Assembly: GCF_030433685.1 (NCBI RefSeq)
Contig: NZ_JAROCF010000001.1
Span: 3,472,001-3,536,000, forward strand
Direction: 5' to 3'
Length of the DNA: 64,000 nucleotides
From: Leifsonia williamsii
Lineage (GTDB): Bacteria > Actinomycetota > Actinomycetes > Actinomycetales > Microbacteriaceae
Shown: one piece after another, positions 1-8,762 of the stretch
Position numbering within the stretch: the first letter of the stretch is position 1
How the letters are laid out: each line of letters starts with the position of its first letter
Notes under the pieces: generated by a model
The model's input: the letters and a program-made list of their open reading frames with translations, nothing else
The model's database searches: none
What the model was told of the DNA's origin: nothing
Translations under genes and position numbers: made by a program

Positions 1-1304
1 AGCAGCCGCCCGACCAGCTGGCCGAGCGCCGCGTCGGCTGCGGACGAGCCCCCGGCGTTCCAGTGCGGCGACAGCGGGTTGATGCCGAGCACCTCCGTCA
101 TCGCGAGGACGTGCCCGCGGGCGGCGGCGGCCGCCTCCAAGTCTTCCGCATCGAGCGCCGCGTTTCCTGAACGCACGGTGTCGTGCAGCACGGCGAGCGC
201 CTGCGGCACCGCGAGGTCGTCGTCCATCGCCTCGGCGAACGCGCCCGGCACGGTCTCGACGCCGCTCCCCGCGAACCGGGTGCCCTGGAGGCGCCGGTCG
301 ACGCGCTCGAAGAAGCCGGCGATGCGATCGAGGGCCGCCTCGGCCTCCTCCAGGCTGCCGTCGTGGAAGTCGATGGTGGAGCGGTAGTGCGCCGAGCCCA
401 GGTAGTAGCGCACGACGATCGGGCGCGCCGCGCCCAGCAGGTCGGCCGCGTAGACCGAGTTGCCGAGCGACTTGCTCATCTTCTGGCCGTTCACGTGCAC
501 GAGGCCGTTGTGCACCCAGTACTGCGCGAAGTCGTCGCCGGCGGCCGTCGACTGCGCCAGCTCGTTCTCGTGGTGCGGGAAGCGGAGGTCGAGCCCGCCG
601 CCGTGGATGTCGAACGCCGGCCCGAGGTAGCGGCGCGACATGGCCGAGCACTCGATGTGCCAGCCGGGGCGGCCCTCGCCCCACGGGGACGGGAACGCGG
701 CGGAGGCGGGCTCGTCGGTCTTGCGGCCCTTCCAGAGGGCGAAGTCGCGCGGGTCGCGCTTGGCGCGCGGGTCGGCGTCGGCCGCCGCCTCCATGTTGTC
801 GATGCTCTGCCGGGTGAGCGAGCCGTAGGCCGGCCAGCTCTGCACGTCGAAGTAGACGTCTCCGGAGCCGTCGGGAGCGACGTAGGCGTGACCGCGGTCG
901 ATGAGGCGCGCGATGATCTCCTGCATCTGCGGGATGCTGGCGGTCGCCCGCGGCTCGTAGGTCGGAGGCTGCACGCCGAGCGCCGTGTAGCCTGCCGTGA
1001 ACTCCAGCTCGAACCGGTAGGCCAGCGCCCACCACTGCTCGATGCTGCCCTGCTCCTGCGCGGCGGCCGCGTTGACCAGGATCTTGTCGTCGATGTCGGT
1101 GACGTTGCGCACCAGCGTCACGTCGAGCCCGCGGTATACGAACCAGCGGCGCAGCTGGTCGTAGACGAGGGCCGAGCGGAGGTGCCCGATGTGCGGCGAG
1201 GACTGGACGGTCGGACCGCACACGTACATCCCCACCTTGCCCGGTTCGAGCGGGACGAAGTCGCGCAGGGCGCCGGCCTTCGTGTCGAAGAGTCGCAGAG
1301 TCAC
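1..1304 (-). CDS. cysS: cysteinyl-tRNA synthetase (C-terminus outside window)
   Basis: Class I aminoacyl-tRNA synthetase that charges tRNA-Cys with cysteine in the cytoplasm. The translation shows the HIGH signature at residues 38-41 (context SPHIGHL), the zinc-ligand cysteine in YVCGPTV near residue 29, the HIECSAM zinc segment, and KMSKS at 275-279. About 434 residues are in the window; the family is usually 460-475 long, so only the last part of the C-terminal domain is missing beyond base 1. The start is GTG (bases 1304-1302), chosen because the conserved N-terminus TLRLFDT begins there. It lies 39 bp downstream of ispDF on the same strand and may be co-transcribed with it. An MshC paralogue (mycothiol ligase) was considered, but the sequence length and KMSKS context fit CysS. 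Confidence 0.95.
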   Translation of the reverse strand, partial: MTLRLFDTKAGALRDFVPLEPGKVGMYVCGPTVQSSPHIGHLRSALVYDQLRRWFVYRGLDVTLVRNVTDIDDKILVNAAAAQEQGSIEQWWALAYRFELEFTAGYTALGVQPPTYEPRATASIPQMQEIIARLIDRGHAYVAPDGSGDVYFDVQSWPAYGSLTRQSIDNMEAAADADPRAKRDPRDFALWKGRKTDEPASAAFPSPWGEGRPGWHIECSAMSRRYLGPAFDIHGGGLDLRFPHHENELAQSTAAGDDFAQYWVHNGLVHVNGQKMSKSLGNSVYAADLLGAARPIVVRYYLGSAHYRSTIDFHDGSLEEAEAALDRIAGFFERVDRRLQGTRFAGSGVETVPGAFAEAMDDDLAVPQALAVLHDTVRSGNAALDAEDLEAAAAARGHVLAMTEVLGINPLSPHWNAGGSSAADAALGQLVGRL

Positions 1305-1343
1305 GCGTTACAGCCTAGAGGGCTGGTCGCGCCTGCGCCCTCG

Positions 1344-2519
1344 TCACCGCCCCGGAACCACCAGCGCCGTCGCGAACGCGGCGAGCCCCTCCCCGCGGCC
1401 GGTGAAGCCCAGCCCGTCCGTCGTGGTCGCGCTCACCGTCACCGGGGCGCCGAGGACGCTCGCGAGGGTGTCCTCGGCCTCCCGCCTGCGGGTCGAGAAC
1501 CGCGGCCGGTTGCCGACCAGCTGCACGGAGACGTTGCCGATGCGGAACCCCGCCTCCTCGACCAGCCGCCGGGTCTCCTCCAGGAAGACGGAGCCGTGCG
1601 CACCCGCGAGCCGCGGATCGCCGGTGCCGAAGATCGTGCCGATGTCGCCCAGCCCCGCGGCCGACAGCAACGCGTCGACGATCGCGTGGGCGACCACGTC
1701 GCCGTCGCTGTGCCCGGCCAGCCCCGGCTCGCCCGGCCAGTACAGGCCGGCGACCCAGAGCTCCGCGGACGCGTCGAAGCCATGCGTGTCCGTGCCGAAG
1801 CCGACGCGCGGGAGGCTGGCGCCCGCCAGCAGCTCCTCCGCGCGGCGCAGATCCCACGGGGTGGTGATCTTGAACGCGTGCGCATCGCCCGGGATCACCG
1901 TCACCGCGTGGCCCGCCGCGGCGACGAGCCCGGCGTCGTCCGTCTCCTCGGTCTCCGCCGCGGCGTACGCGGCCAGGAGCTGCGCGGCCGGGAAGCCCTG
2001 CGGCGTCTGCACCGCGGCGAGCTGCGAGCGGTCGACGGTCTCGTGCACCTCGCCGTCGCCGCCCACCCGCTTGATGGTGTCGCTCACCGGGAGGCCGGGG
2101 ACGATGCCGTGACCGCCCTCGACCACCGCCTCCACCACCCGGTCGAAGAGCGCGGACGGCGTGAGCGCACGGGCGGCGTCGTGGACGAGGATCACCTCGG
2201 TGCCGTCGTCCAGCAGCGACAGCCCCTCCTGCACCGAGCGCTGGCGGGTGCCGCCGCCGGGCAGGACGTCGATCAGCCGGCCGAAGATCTCGAAGCCGAG
2301 CCGCCGCGCCTCGTCCATCCGGTCGGCCGGCACCACCACGACCGGGTCGGCCGCGTGGCGCATGCCGCGCACAGCATGCAGCGAGCGCTCGAGCAGCGAC
2401 TGCCCGGCGAGCGTGACGAACGCCTTCGGGACGTCGGCGCCCAGCCGCGTGCCGGAGCCGGCGGCGACGATGACGACCGCGACCCGCGGTCCGGACGTGG
2501 AGTCGGCGGTGGAGGTCAT
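1344..2519 (-). CDS. ispDF: bifunctional IspD/IspF isoprenoid (MEP pathway) enzyme
   Basis: A 391-residue fusion of two non-consecutive MEP-pathway enzymes. Residues about 10-230 are IspD (CTP + MEP to CDP-methylerythritol), with the nucleotide-binding motif AAGSGTRLG and the VLVHDAAR-like segment ([11 protein letters not shown]). Residues about 235-391 are IspF (2-C-methyl-erythritol 2,4-cyclodiphosphate synthase), starting [11 protein letters not shown], which carries the metal-binding D-x-H, and including [12 protein letters not shown] and [14 protein letters not shown]. IspD-IspF fusions are established in many Actinobacteria and Alphaproteobacteria. The gene follows carD on the minus strand but a strong hairpin lies between them. 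The ATG start at 2519 precedes the conserved VAVVIVAAG segment by 12 residues. Confidence 0.95.
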   Translation of the reverse strand: MTSTADSTSGPRVAVVIVAAGSGTRLGADVPKAFVTLAGQSLLERSLHAVRGMRHAADPVVVVPADRMDEARRLGFEIFGRLIDVLPGGGTRQRSVQEGLSLLDDGTEVILVHDAARALTPSALFDRVVEAVVEGGHGIVPGLPVSDTIKRVGGDGEVHETVDRSQLAAVQTPQGFPAAQLLAAYAAAETEETDDAGLVAAAGHAVTVIPGDAHAFKITTPWDLRRAEELLAGASLPRVGFGTDTHGFDASAELWVAGLYWPGEPGLAGHSDGDVVAHAIVDALLSAAGLGDIGTIFGTGDPRLAGAHGSVFLEETRRLVEEAGFRIGNVSVQLVGNRPRFSTRRREAEDTLASVLGAPVTVSATTTDGLGFTGRGEGLAAFATALVVPGR

Positions 2520-2566
2520 GAGGCGACCCTACCCGCCGCGGACGTCCGGGGCCCCACAACGTCGAA

Positions 2567-2593
2567 GGCCCCGCGACCGGTGGTCGCGGGGCC
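2567..2593 (-). terminator. hairpin downstream of carD
   Basis: Perfect inverted repeat: 12-bp arms GGCCCCGCGACC and GGTCGCGGGGCC around a 3-nt loop, 21 bp past the carD stop and 47 bp before the ispDF start. It probably terminates or attenuates carD transcripts; there is no real U-tract, which is common in high-GC actinobacteria. Confidence 0.6.
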
Positions 2594-2614
2594 CTGGAGC
2601 GTATGGGGTGAAGC

Positions 2615-3097
2615 CTAGGAGGCCAGCACCTCGTCGAGCAGGCTGGACGCCTTCTCGTCGTCGGTCTTCTCGGCGAGCGCCAGCTCGGAGATGAGGATCT
2701 GGCGGGCCTTGGCGAGCATGCGCTTCTCGCCGGCCGAGAGGCCGCGGTCCTGGTCGCGGCGCCACAGGTCGCGCACGACCTCCGACACCTTGATGACGTC
2801 GCCGGAGGCCAGCTTCTCGAGGTTGGCCTTGTAGCGGCGGGACCAGTTGGTGGGCTCCTCCGTGAACGGGGCGCGGAGCACCTCGAAGACGCGGTCGAGG
2901 CCCTCCTTGCCGATGACGTCGCGCACTCCGACGAGGTCGACGTTGTCGGCGGGGACCTCGATGGTCAGGTCGCCCTGCGTCACGTTGAGCTTGAGGTACA
3001 GCTTCTCTTCACCCTTGATGATTCTCTTCTTGACCTCGGTGATCGTTGCAGCCCCGTGATGGGGGTAGACGACGGTTTCGCCAACCTCGAAAAGCAT
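2615..3097 (-). CDS. carD: CarD family RNA polymerase-binding transcription factor
   Basis: A 160-residue protein with the CarD/CdnL N-terminal RNAP-interaction domain ([18 protein letters not shown] at the start) and the C-terminal basic helical domain that contacts promoter DNA ([13 protein letters not shown], then [22 protein letters not shown]). CarD binds the RNAP beta subunit and stabilises open complexes, especially at rRNA promoters; it is essential in mycobacteria. Length and domain order are typical. Upstream on the minus strand an AAGGGA element sits about 10 nt before the ATG. The CarD-IspDF-CysS gene order is the usual one in Actinobacteria, which supports all three calls. Confidence 0.95.
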   Translation of the reverse strand: MLFEVGETVVYPHHGAATITEVKKRIIKGEEKLYLKLNVTQGDLTIEVPADNVDLVGVRDVIGKEGLDRVFEVLRAPFTEEPTNWSRRYKANLEKLASGDVIKVSEVVRDLWRRDQDRGLSAGEKRMLAKARQILISELALAEKTDDEKASSLLDEVLAS

Positions 3098-3278
3098 AGA
3101 TATGTTGTCCCTTCAGCAAAGAATAGGATACCACACGAGGCACATGCTAAGGTTCGCCCTCGCACCTTCCTCGCGGCCGGGAGCGCGTGGGCGCATGCGC
3201 TAGGATCGAACCGAAAACCCCGCTGTGATCAGGGCAGAACCGTGCCCTCCGGCGGAACGATCTGGAGGGTCCTGCCAA

Positions 3279-3779
3279 GTGAAAGCTCGCGTCGCGGCGT
3301 CCGTCGTCCTCGCTCTGTCCGTCGCCCTCGGCACCGCCGGCTGCGGACTCGTCGCCCCGCAGGCGACGACGAAGCACTACGACGCGAGCGACGGTGTGAG
3401 CGGCAGCGTCGGCTCCATCGACGTGCGCAACGCGATCGTCGTGACGGGCGACGACGACAGCGTCGGCAGCCTGGTCGTCACCCTCGTCAACACCGACTCC
3501 AAGAGCCACCGCGTGGCGGTCACCGCCGGCGACGACTCCTCTTCCCGTGCCTACGTCACGGTGGAGCCCGGCCAGGTCAAGCAGGTCGGCAGCGACCCGG
3601 AGTCCGAGACCGGCAACGTCTTCTTCCCGGAGTTCAGCGGTAAGCCGGGCGGGCTCTTCCCCGTCTACTTCCAGTACGGCGACAACACCGGCGTCCAGCT
3701 GAAGGTGCCGGTGCTCTCCGGCGGCCTCCCCGAGTACTCCAGCCTGGTGCCGCCGAGCATCCTCCCGGCCGCTCCATAG
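3279..3779 (+). CDS. secreted lipoprotein of unknown function
   Basis: A 166-residue predicted lipoprotein. The GTG start at 3279 is preferred over an upstream ATG at 3225 because GGAGGG lies 9 nt before it and because the signal peptide then starts correctly: VKAR, a hydrophobic stretch, and a lipobox ending T-A-G-C (cysteine near residue 22). The mature part is rich in Asp, Ser, Val and Gly, with no catalytic motif I can recognise. Similar short lipoproteins next to carD are common in Microbacteriaceae and are usually left as hypothetical proteins. It faces regX3 across a bidirectional terminator and is divergent from carD. Function not recognised. Confidence 0.8.
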   Translation: MKARVAASVVLALSVALGTAGCGLVAPQATTKHYDASDGVSGSVGSIDVRNAIVVTGDDDSVGSLVVTLVNTDSKSHRVAVTAGDDSSSRAYVTVEPGQVKQVGSDPESETGNVFFPEFSGKPGGLFPVYFQYGDNTGVQLKVPVLSGGLPEYSSLVPPSILPAAP

Positions 3780-3790
3780 GCCCCACGACC

Positions 3791-3839
3791 TACGAAGAAG
3801 GGAGGCGGTGCATCGCGCGCACCGCCTCCCTTCTTCGTA
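3791..3839. terminator. bidirectional terminator between lipoprotein gene and regX3
   Basis: A 21-bp perfect inverted repeat beginning TACGAAGAAGGGAGGCGG with a 7-nt loop, placed between two convergent genes (stops at 3779 and 3850). The GAAGAAGG / CCTTCTTC base gives a T-rich run on both strands, so it can work in either direction. Confidence 0.85.
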
Positions 3840-3849
3840 TACCGGCTCG

Positions 3850-4533
3850 CTACGCGTTGAAGCGGTAGCCGAGCCCGCGCACCGTCACCAGCATGCGCGG
3901 CTCCGAGGGGCTCTCCTCGATGCGCGAGCGGATGCGCTTGATGTGCACGTCGAGCGTCTTGGTGTCGCCGAAGTAATCGCTCCCCCACACCCGGTCGATC
4001 AGCTGGCCACGGGTCAGCACGCGGCCGGCGTTGCGCAGCAGCAGCTCCAGCAGCTCGAATTCCTTGAGCGGCATGGAGATCTCGGAGCCGTTGACCGCGA
4101 CCGTGTGGCGGTCGACGTCCATGCGGACCGTGCCGGCCTCCAGCACGCCGTCGTCGGCCAGCTCCTCCGCCTCCACCCGGCGGCGCAGCACGGCCCGGAT
4201 GCGGGCGAGCAGCTCGCGCGACGAGTACGGCTTGGTGACGTAGTCGTCGGCGCCGAGCTCGAGCCCGACGACGATGTCGACCTCGGAGTCCTTCGCGGTC
4301 AGCATGATGATCGGCACGCTGGAGCGGGTGCGGATCTCGCGGCACACCTCGGTCCCCGGGATGCCCGGGAGCATCAGGTCGAGCAGCACCAGGTCGGGGC
4401 CGACGCGGTCGAACTCGGCGAGCGCTGTGGGCCCGTCCTCGGCCACGGTCACCTCGTAGCCCTCGCGCTTCAACAGGTACGCGAGCGGCTCGCTGAGCGC
4501 GGCCTCATCCTCGACGAGCAGGACGGATGTCAC
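3850..4533 (-). CDS. regX3: phosphate-response regulator, RegX3/PhoB type
   Basis: An OmpR-family response regulator of 227 residues. The receiver domain (1-120) has the acidic pair E8/D9, phospho-acceptor D52 (LVLLDLMLP) and K101 (VTKPYSS). The winged-helix DNA-binding domain (about 135-227) ends in the typical VRGLGYRFNA. The GTG start at 4533 overlaps the senX3 stop by 4 nt (GTGA), so the two are translationally coupled. In mycobacteria, corynebacteria and streptomycetes this pair (RegX3/PhoR/PhoP) activates pst and other Pho genes under phosphate limitation. Its proximity to phoU and the presence of PHO-box-like repeats before phoU and pstS fit that role. Confidence 0.92.
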   Translation of the reverse strand: MTSVLLVEDEAALSEPLAYLLKREGYEVTVAEDGPTALAEFDRVGPDLVLLDLMLPGIPGTEVCREIRTRSSVPIIMLTAKDSEVDIVVGLELGADDYVTKPYSSRELLARIRAVLRRRVEAEELADDGVLEAGTVRMDVDRHTVAVNGSEISMPLKEFELLELLLRNAGRVLTRGQLIDRVWGSDYFGDTKTLDVHIKRIRSRIEESPSEPRMLVTVRGLGYRFNA

Positions 4534-5681
4534 GGGTTCTCTCCAATCGGGGGGCGGATGACGGCGGCCTCCGGAAGCCGGATCGTGAACGTGGAGCCGC
4601 GGCCGGGCTGCGACCACACGCGCACCTCGCCGCCGTGGTTCTGCACGGCGTGCTTGACGATCGACAGCCCGAGTCCGGTGCCGCCGGTGTTGCGGGAGCG
4701 GGCCTGGTCGACCCGGAAGAAGCGCTCGAAGACGCGGTCGAGGTCCTCCTCGGGGATGCCCTCGCCCTGGTCGGTGACCGCGATCTCCACGACGCCGTCG
4801 ACGTCGCGCACACCGATGCCGATGCGGGAGTCGTCGGGAGAGTACTGGATCGCGTTCGAGATGAGGTTGTCGACCGCGGTGACCAGGAGCTTCTCGTCGC
4901 CCATGATCTCGGCCTTCTTGTCGCCACGCAGGGCGATCTCGATGCCGCGCGCCTCCGCGGCGACGCGGTTCTGGTCGACGGCCGCCTTGACGATCTTGTG
5001 CGCGGAGAGGAGGACGGCGTTGCCCAGCGCATCCGTCGCCTGCAGCCGGCTGAGCTCGATGATGTCCTGGGTGATGCGGGCGAGGCGCGACGCCTCCTCG
5101 CTGAGGCGCAGGGCGAACCGGCGCACCTGGTCGGGGTCGTCGGAGGCGTCGTCGAGCGCCTCCGCGAGCAGGCTGACCGCGCCGATCGGTGTCTTCAGCT
5201 CGTGACTGATGTTGGCGACGAAGTCGCGGCGGACCGAGTCCAGCCGGAACGACTCGGTGCGGTCCTCCGCGAGCAGCAGCACGTAGCGGGAGCCGAGCCG
5301 CGCGACGCGGACGCTCAGGTGGATGTTGGCCTCGCCGAACGGACCGCGTGCGAGCTCGCACTCCGCGGTGATCGGCTCGCCGGTGCGGCGCACGCTGTCG
5401 ACCATCTCGACGAGCCGGGGGTGCACGAGTGCGCCGTTCCAGACCAGTCCGATCGCATGCGCGCCCGGTGATGCCTTGACCACGTTGTTGGAGGGGTCGA
5501 GCACGACGCCGGCGGACTCCATCGCGTCGAGCACGGCATCCACGCCGTCCGGGACGGCCGGGCTGACGACCTGCGCGGCGTGCGTTCCGCGGCGCTCGGC
5601 GATGTGCAGGATCCACACGAACCCGGCGCCGACGATGAGCCCCAGGCCCAGCGAGAGCAGCACCAACCAGGCGGAGTCCAT
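4530..5681 (-). CDS. senX3: sensor histidine kinase, SenX3/PhoR type
   Basis: A 383-residue membrane kinase. One N-terminal transmembrane helix (about residues 4-26), a PAS-like region (about 45-145), the HisKA dimerisation domain with phospho-acceptor H160 in NISHELKTP, and a HATPase_c domain with the N box (DNLISNAIQYS), G1 (DQGEGIP), F box (FERFFR) and G2 (GTGLGLSIVK). It has no extracellular sensory loop of note, as expected for SenX3/PhoR kinases that sense phosphate through the Pst/PhoU complex. It is divergent from phoU, with a 191-bp shared regulatory region. Confidence 0.93.
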   Translation of the reverse strand: MDSAWLVLLSLGLGLIVGAGFVWILHIAERRGTHAAQVVSPAVPDGVDAVLDAMESAGVVLDPSNNVVKASPGAHAIGLVWNGALVHPRLVEMVDSVRRTGEPITAECELARGPFGEANIHLSVRVARLGSRYVLLLAEDRTESFRLDSVRRDFVANISHELKTPIGAVSLLAEALDDASDDPDQVRRFALRLSEEASRLARITQDIIELSRLQATDALGNAVLLSAHKIVKAAVDQNRVAAEARGIEIALRGDKKAEIMGDEKLLVTAVDNLISNAIQYSPDDSRIGIGVRDVDGVVEIAVTDQGEGIPEEDLDRVFERFFRVDQARSRNTGGTGLGLSIVKHAVQNHGGEVRVWSQPGRGSTFTIRLPEAAVIRPPIGENP

Positions 5682-5765
5682 ACGGCCAAGCGTAGGCGAT
5701 GGCCCGACGCGTGAAATGCCGGGATGCTCGTTTCGCCGCGTGTTTTCGCGGGTACGTTAGACAGT

Positions 5766-5794
5766 GTTCAGGTGGACGGCACCGTTCGTTAACC
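5766..5794 (+). promoter_or_regulatory. probable PHO box between senX3 and phoU
   Basis: Three 7-bp units spaced exactly 11 bp apart: GTTCAGG (5766), CGGCACC (5777) and GTTAACC (5788). PhoP/PhoR/RegX3-type regulators bind 11-bp direct repeats with a GTTNACC-like core. The middle unit is weak, so this is a moderate match; the last unit is identical to one in the pstS upstream region. Confidence 0.5.
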
Positions 5795-5872
5795 TGTGCC
5801 CGAGAGCATTCCGAGCGGAGTCAGTCGACCCCTCGTCCCGCGTGCGTCCGCACGCCAGGAAGGATCACACCC

Positions 5873-6532
5873 ATGCGCGCAGTTTTCCAGCAGGAGCTCG
5901 CAGAAGTCCAGGACCGGCTGGTCGAGATCGCCGAGCTGGTCGTGCGCTCCATCCGCAGCGCGACGCAGGCCTTCAACGAGTCCGACGTCTCGCTCGCGGA
6001 GGAGGTCATCGCCAACGACCACCGCATCGACGAGGCCACGGTCATCCTGGACGAGCTCTCCATCCAGATCCTCGCCCGCCAGCAGCCGGTGGCGCGCGAC
6101 CTGCGCATCGTCGTGACGGCGCTGCGCGTGAGCGCCTCGCTCGAGCGCATGGGCGACATGGCCGAGCACATCGCCCAGCTCGCCCGCTACCGCTTCCCGG
6201 ACAAGGTGGTGCCGAAGAGCCTCCGCTCGACCTTCGCCGAGATGGGCCGCCTCGACGTCGCCATCGCCGAGAAGCTGGTGGAGCTGCTCCGCACCCAGGA
6301 CATCCGCCTCGCCGACGAGATCCGCAACGACGACGACGACATCGACGAGCTGCACATCAGCGTCTTCGACAAGGTGCTCGGCGAGACGTGGAAGGGCGAG
6401 GCGGTCGACACGGTCGACGCGACCCTGGCCTCCCGCTACCACGAGCGCTTCGCGGACCACGCGGTCTCGATCGCCAAGAAGGTCCAGTACCTCGCGACCG
6501 GCGACTGGGCCCCGGAGCTCACGACCAACTGA
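5873..6532 (+). CDS. phoU: PhoU phosphate signalling protein
   Basis: A 219-residue all-helical PhoU protein with the two symmetrical PhoU repeats (about residues 8-95 and 112-205); the metal-binding E/D motifs show as RMGDMAEHI in the first repeat and RFADHAVSI in the second. PhoU links the Pst transporter to the SenX3/PhoR kinase and represses Pho signalling when phosphate is abundant. The ATG at 5873 has AGGAAGGA about 9 nt upstream. As in other Actinobacteria it sits beside senX3-regX3 and not at the end of pstSCAB, which is about 14 kb away. It ends in a long palindromic repeat. Confidence 0.95.
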   Translation: MRAVFQQELAEVQDRLVEIAELVVRSIRSATQAFNESDVSLAEEVIANDHRIDEATVILDELSIQILARQQPVARDLRIVVTALRVSASLERMGDMAEHIAQLARYRFPDKVVPKSLRSTFAEMGRLDVAIAEKLVELLRTQDIRLADEIRNDDDDIDELHISVFDKVLGETWKGEAVDTVDATLASRYHERFADHAVSIAKKVQYLATGDWAPELTTN

Positions 6533-6541
6533 CCCGGCTCG

Positions 6542-6616
6542 GCAAACCGCCGAGTACGCAGAAAGTGCGCGGATTCGCTTCGAGTCCGCGCACTTTCTGC
6601 GTACTCGGCGGTTTGC
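6542..6616. repeat. long palindromic repeat, copy 1 (terminator-like)
   Basis: A perfect 32-bp inverted repeat (arms 6542-6573 and 6585-6616) around an 11-nt loop that can itself extend the stem. The arm contains CCGAGTACGCAGAAAGTGCG. It lies between the convergent phoU and 2H phosphoesterase genes and includes the first base of the latter's stop codon. The same core recurs at 24130-24198 after pstB and, shortened, at 39252-39282. It can fold into one very long hairpin on either strand and probably terminates both genes. Confidence 0.9.
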
Positions 6617-7107
6617 TACGGGCGGAGGGGGACGGTCGCGGCGATCAGGCGGCGGCCGTGCGGGGCGCGCACGACCACCGCGATCGCGGTGAGGGTCGTG
6701 CGCTCGCCCGGGTGCAGCGCGCCCGCGCGCTGGTCGGTCACGTGCGGGCGGAACCCGGCCCGCAGGTGACGCTGGTCGCGGATCGTGGCGCCCGCCGCCT
6801 CCAACGCATCCACCACGGAGAGGTGGAGGCTGCGCAGCGGCTCCGAATCATGCAGCACGGTCACGGGCACGGTCGCGCGGGAGCCGAACCGCTCGCGCCG
6901 GCCGCCGACGACCGGGATGGGCGGAACGCGCGGGACGAGCGCGGCCACGGCCTCCGCCTCCAGCTCGGCATCGAAGGGCGGCACGATCGTAACGTGCAGC
7001 GGCCAGTCGGACGTCGGGAACTCCGCGCGCGCGAGCGCCGGTACAGACGCGTCGTCGCCGCGCTCCGGAAGGAACGCGGCGACGACGAAGGTGCGAGTCG
7101 TGGCTAC
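6616..7107 (-). CDS. 2H phosphoesterase superfamily protein (2'-5' RNA ligase-like)
   Basis: About 163 residues with two H-x-T motifs of the 2H phosphoesterase fold: HVTIVPPF in the N-terminal half and HVTDQ in the C-terminal half. Members cut or form 2'-5' phosphodiester or cyclic nucleotide bonds; the substrate here cannot be told. The frame has no ATG, GTG or TTG upstream of the first H-x-T motif after the gpmA stop. I set the boundary at the GTA codon that overlaps the gpmA stop (GTAG, bases 7107-7104), where a GTGA or ATGA coupling would normally sit. The true start is therefore uncertain, and a rare start codon or a sequence change is possible. Confidence 0.7.
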   Translation of the reverse strand, partial: VATTRTFVVAAFLPERGDDASVPALARAEFPTSDWPLHVTIVPPFDAELEAEAVAALVPRVPPIPVVGGRRERFGSRATVPVTVLHDSEPLRSLHLSVVDALEAAGATIRDQRHLRAGFRPHVTDQRAGALHPGERTTLTAIAVVVRAPHGRRLIAATVPLRP

Positions 7108-7853
7108 TTCTTGCCCTGGTTGGCGACCGCGGCGGCGCCGGCGGCGGCGGCCTCGGGGTCGAGGTAGTACGACGGCTCGATCGGCGAGAAGTCCTCGTCG
7201 AGCTTGTAGACGAGCGGGATGCCGGTCGGGATGTTCAGCTCGGCGATCTCCTCGTCGGAGATGCCGTCGAGGTGCTTCACCAGCGCGCGCAGCGAGTTGC
7301 CATGCGCGGTGACGAGCACGGTCTTGCCCTCGGCGAGGCTGCCGGTGATGTCGGACTCCCAGTACGGGAGCATGCGCGCGATGACGTCCTTGAGGCACTC
7401 CGTGCGCGGCAGCTCGTCGCCGAGGCCCGCGTAGCGCGGGTCGCCGACCTGCGAGAACTCGGCGTCGTCCGCGAGCGGCGGCGGCGGCACGTCGAAGGAG
7501 CGGCGCCAGAGCTGGAACTGCTCCGGGCCGTACTTCTCGAGCGTCTCGGCCTTGTCGAGGCCCTGCAGCGCGCCGTAGTGGCGCTCGTTGAGACGCCAGG
7601 AGCGCTCCACCGGGATCCAGAGCCTGTCGGCGACCTCGAGCGCGAGGTTCGCGGTCTGGATCGCGCGGGTCAGCACGGACGTGTAGAGGATGTCGGGGGT
7701 GAGGCCCGACTCGGCGAGCAGCTCGCCTGCGCGCTTCGCCTCGGCGACGCCCTGCTCGCTGAGCCGGACGTCGACCCAGCCGGTGAACAGGTTCTTCTGG
7801 TTCCACTCGCTGTTGCCGTGGCGGAGGAGGATCAAGGTGTAGGGGGCGGCCAT
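7104..7853 (-). CDS. gpmA: 2,3-bisphosphoglycerate-dependent phosphoglycerate mutase
   Basis: A 249-residue cofactor-dependent phosphoglycerate mutase of glycolysis (3-PG to 2-PG). The catalytic [10 protein letters not shown] motif is at the N-terminus (RHG near residues 11-13), with the substrate loop [24 protein letters not shown] in the middle, and the second catalytic histidine in [12 protein letters not shown]. The length matches the family (about 249). The ATG at 7853 starts right at the conserved YTLILLRHG. It ends in an Ala-rich tail and leads directly into the 2H phosphoesterase frame. Confidence 0.95.
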   Translation of the reverse strand: MAAPYTLILLRHGNSEWNQKNLFTGWVDVRLSEQGVAEAKRAGELLAESGLTPDILYTSVLTRAIQTANLALEVADRLWIPVERSWRLNERHYGALQGLDKAETLEKYGPEQFQLWRRSFDVPPPPLADDAEFSQVGDPRYAGLGDELPRTECLKDVIARMLPYWESDITGSLAEGKTVLVTAHGNSLRALVKHLDGISDEEIAELNIPTGIPLVYKLDEDFSPIEPSYYLDPEAAAAGAAAVANQGKK

Positions 7854-7892
7854 GCCTCCAATCTACCGGGCCGGATGCGCGAGACTGGACGC

Positions 7893-8762
7893 ATGGCATC
7901 GGGCGCGGTCGGGACGGTCACGCGTGGCACGACGAACACGAATCGGCTGCGCCGCGTCGACCGCTGGATCGCCTCCCTCCCCCTGCTGCGCCGCACGGCC
8001 GACCCGCTCGTCGTCGACCTCGGCTACGGCGCCAGTGGCGTGACGGCGCTCGAGCTGCACCAGCGCCTCGCGAAGGTGCGCGCCGACGTCGAGGTCGTCG
8101 GCCTCGAGATCGAGCCGGGCCGTGTCCGGACGGCGGAGGAGCAGCTGGTGGAGGTGCGCGCCGGGCGCACGTCGTTCGACCCGGCGGCGCGCATCCGGTT
8201 CGCCGTCGGCGGGTTCGAGGTGCCGCTGCCCGATGGACGCCGCGCGGCCGTCATCCGCGCCTTCAACGTGCTCCGCCAGTACGACGAGTCGGAGGTGGCC
8301 GCAGCCTGGGAGCGGATGCTCGCGCGGCTGCAGCCCGGCGGCCTGCTGGTGGAGGGCACCTGCGACGAGATCGGGCGCATCTCCTCGTGGGTCGCGCTCG
8401 GGCCGGAGGGGCCGCGCACCTTCACCGTCTCGCTGCGGCTCACCGGGCTGGAGGCGCCGTCGATCGTGGCGGAACGGCTGCCGAAGGCGCTGATCCACCG
8501 CAACGTGCCCGGCGAGCGCGTGCACGACCTCCTGCTCGACCTCGACCGGCTCTGGCGCATCCACTCGCCTCTCGCCGCCTACGGGCCGAGGCAGCGCTGG
8601 ATCGCGGTCGCCCAGGGCATGCGCGACGCCGGCTGGCCGGTGATCGGCGGCCGGTCCCGCTGGCGGCTCGGGGAGCTGACGGTGGCGTGGGAGGCGGTGG
8701 CCCCGGTCACGCCTCCGCCCGCGACCGCCACAGCAGCCACAGGAAGTACGGGGCGCCGATGA
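7893..8762 (+). CDS. SAM-dependent methyltransferase-like protein
   Basis: A 289-residue protein with a Rossmann-like class I methyltransferase core: motif I VVDLGYGASGVT, an acidic motif GLEIEPGRV, a RAFNVLRQY segment and a post-core LQPGGLLVEGTCDEIG. The substrate is unknown; similar proteins next to gpmA are found in Microbacteriaceae and annotated only as class I methyltransferases. Start taken at ATG 7893; an in-frame ATG at 7875 is possible. It is divergent from gpmA (40 bp apart), and its last 56 bp overlap the end of the convergent iron-transport permease gene, so the final residues (Pro/Ala/Thr-rich) are probably unstructured. Confidence 0.75.
   Translation: MASGAVGTVTRGTTNTNRLRRVDRWIASLPLLRRTADPLVVDLGYGASGVTALELHQRLAKVRADVEVVGLEIEPGRVRTAEEQLVEVRAGRTSFDPAARIRFAVGGFEVPLPDGRRAAVIRAFNVLRQYDESEVAAAWERMLARLQPGGLLVEGTCDEIGRISSWVALGPEGPRTFTVSLRLTGLEAPSIVAERLPKALIHRNVPGERVHDLLLDLDRLWRIHSPLAAYGPRQRWIAVAQGMRDAGWPVIGGRSRWRLGELTVAWEAVAPVTPPPATATAATGSTGRR

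Noticed and set aside
183..2618. Very long plus-strand open frame (811 codons) opposite cysS and ispDF
   Set aside because: Low-complexity Arg/Ala/Val translation with no domain; it is the antisense of conserved genes, a normal high-GC artefact.
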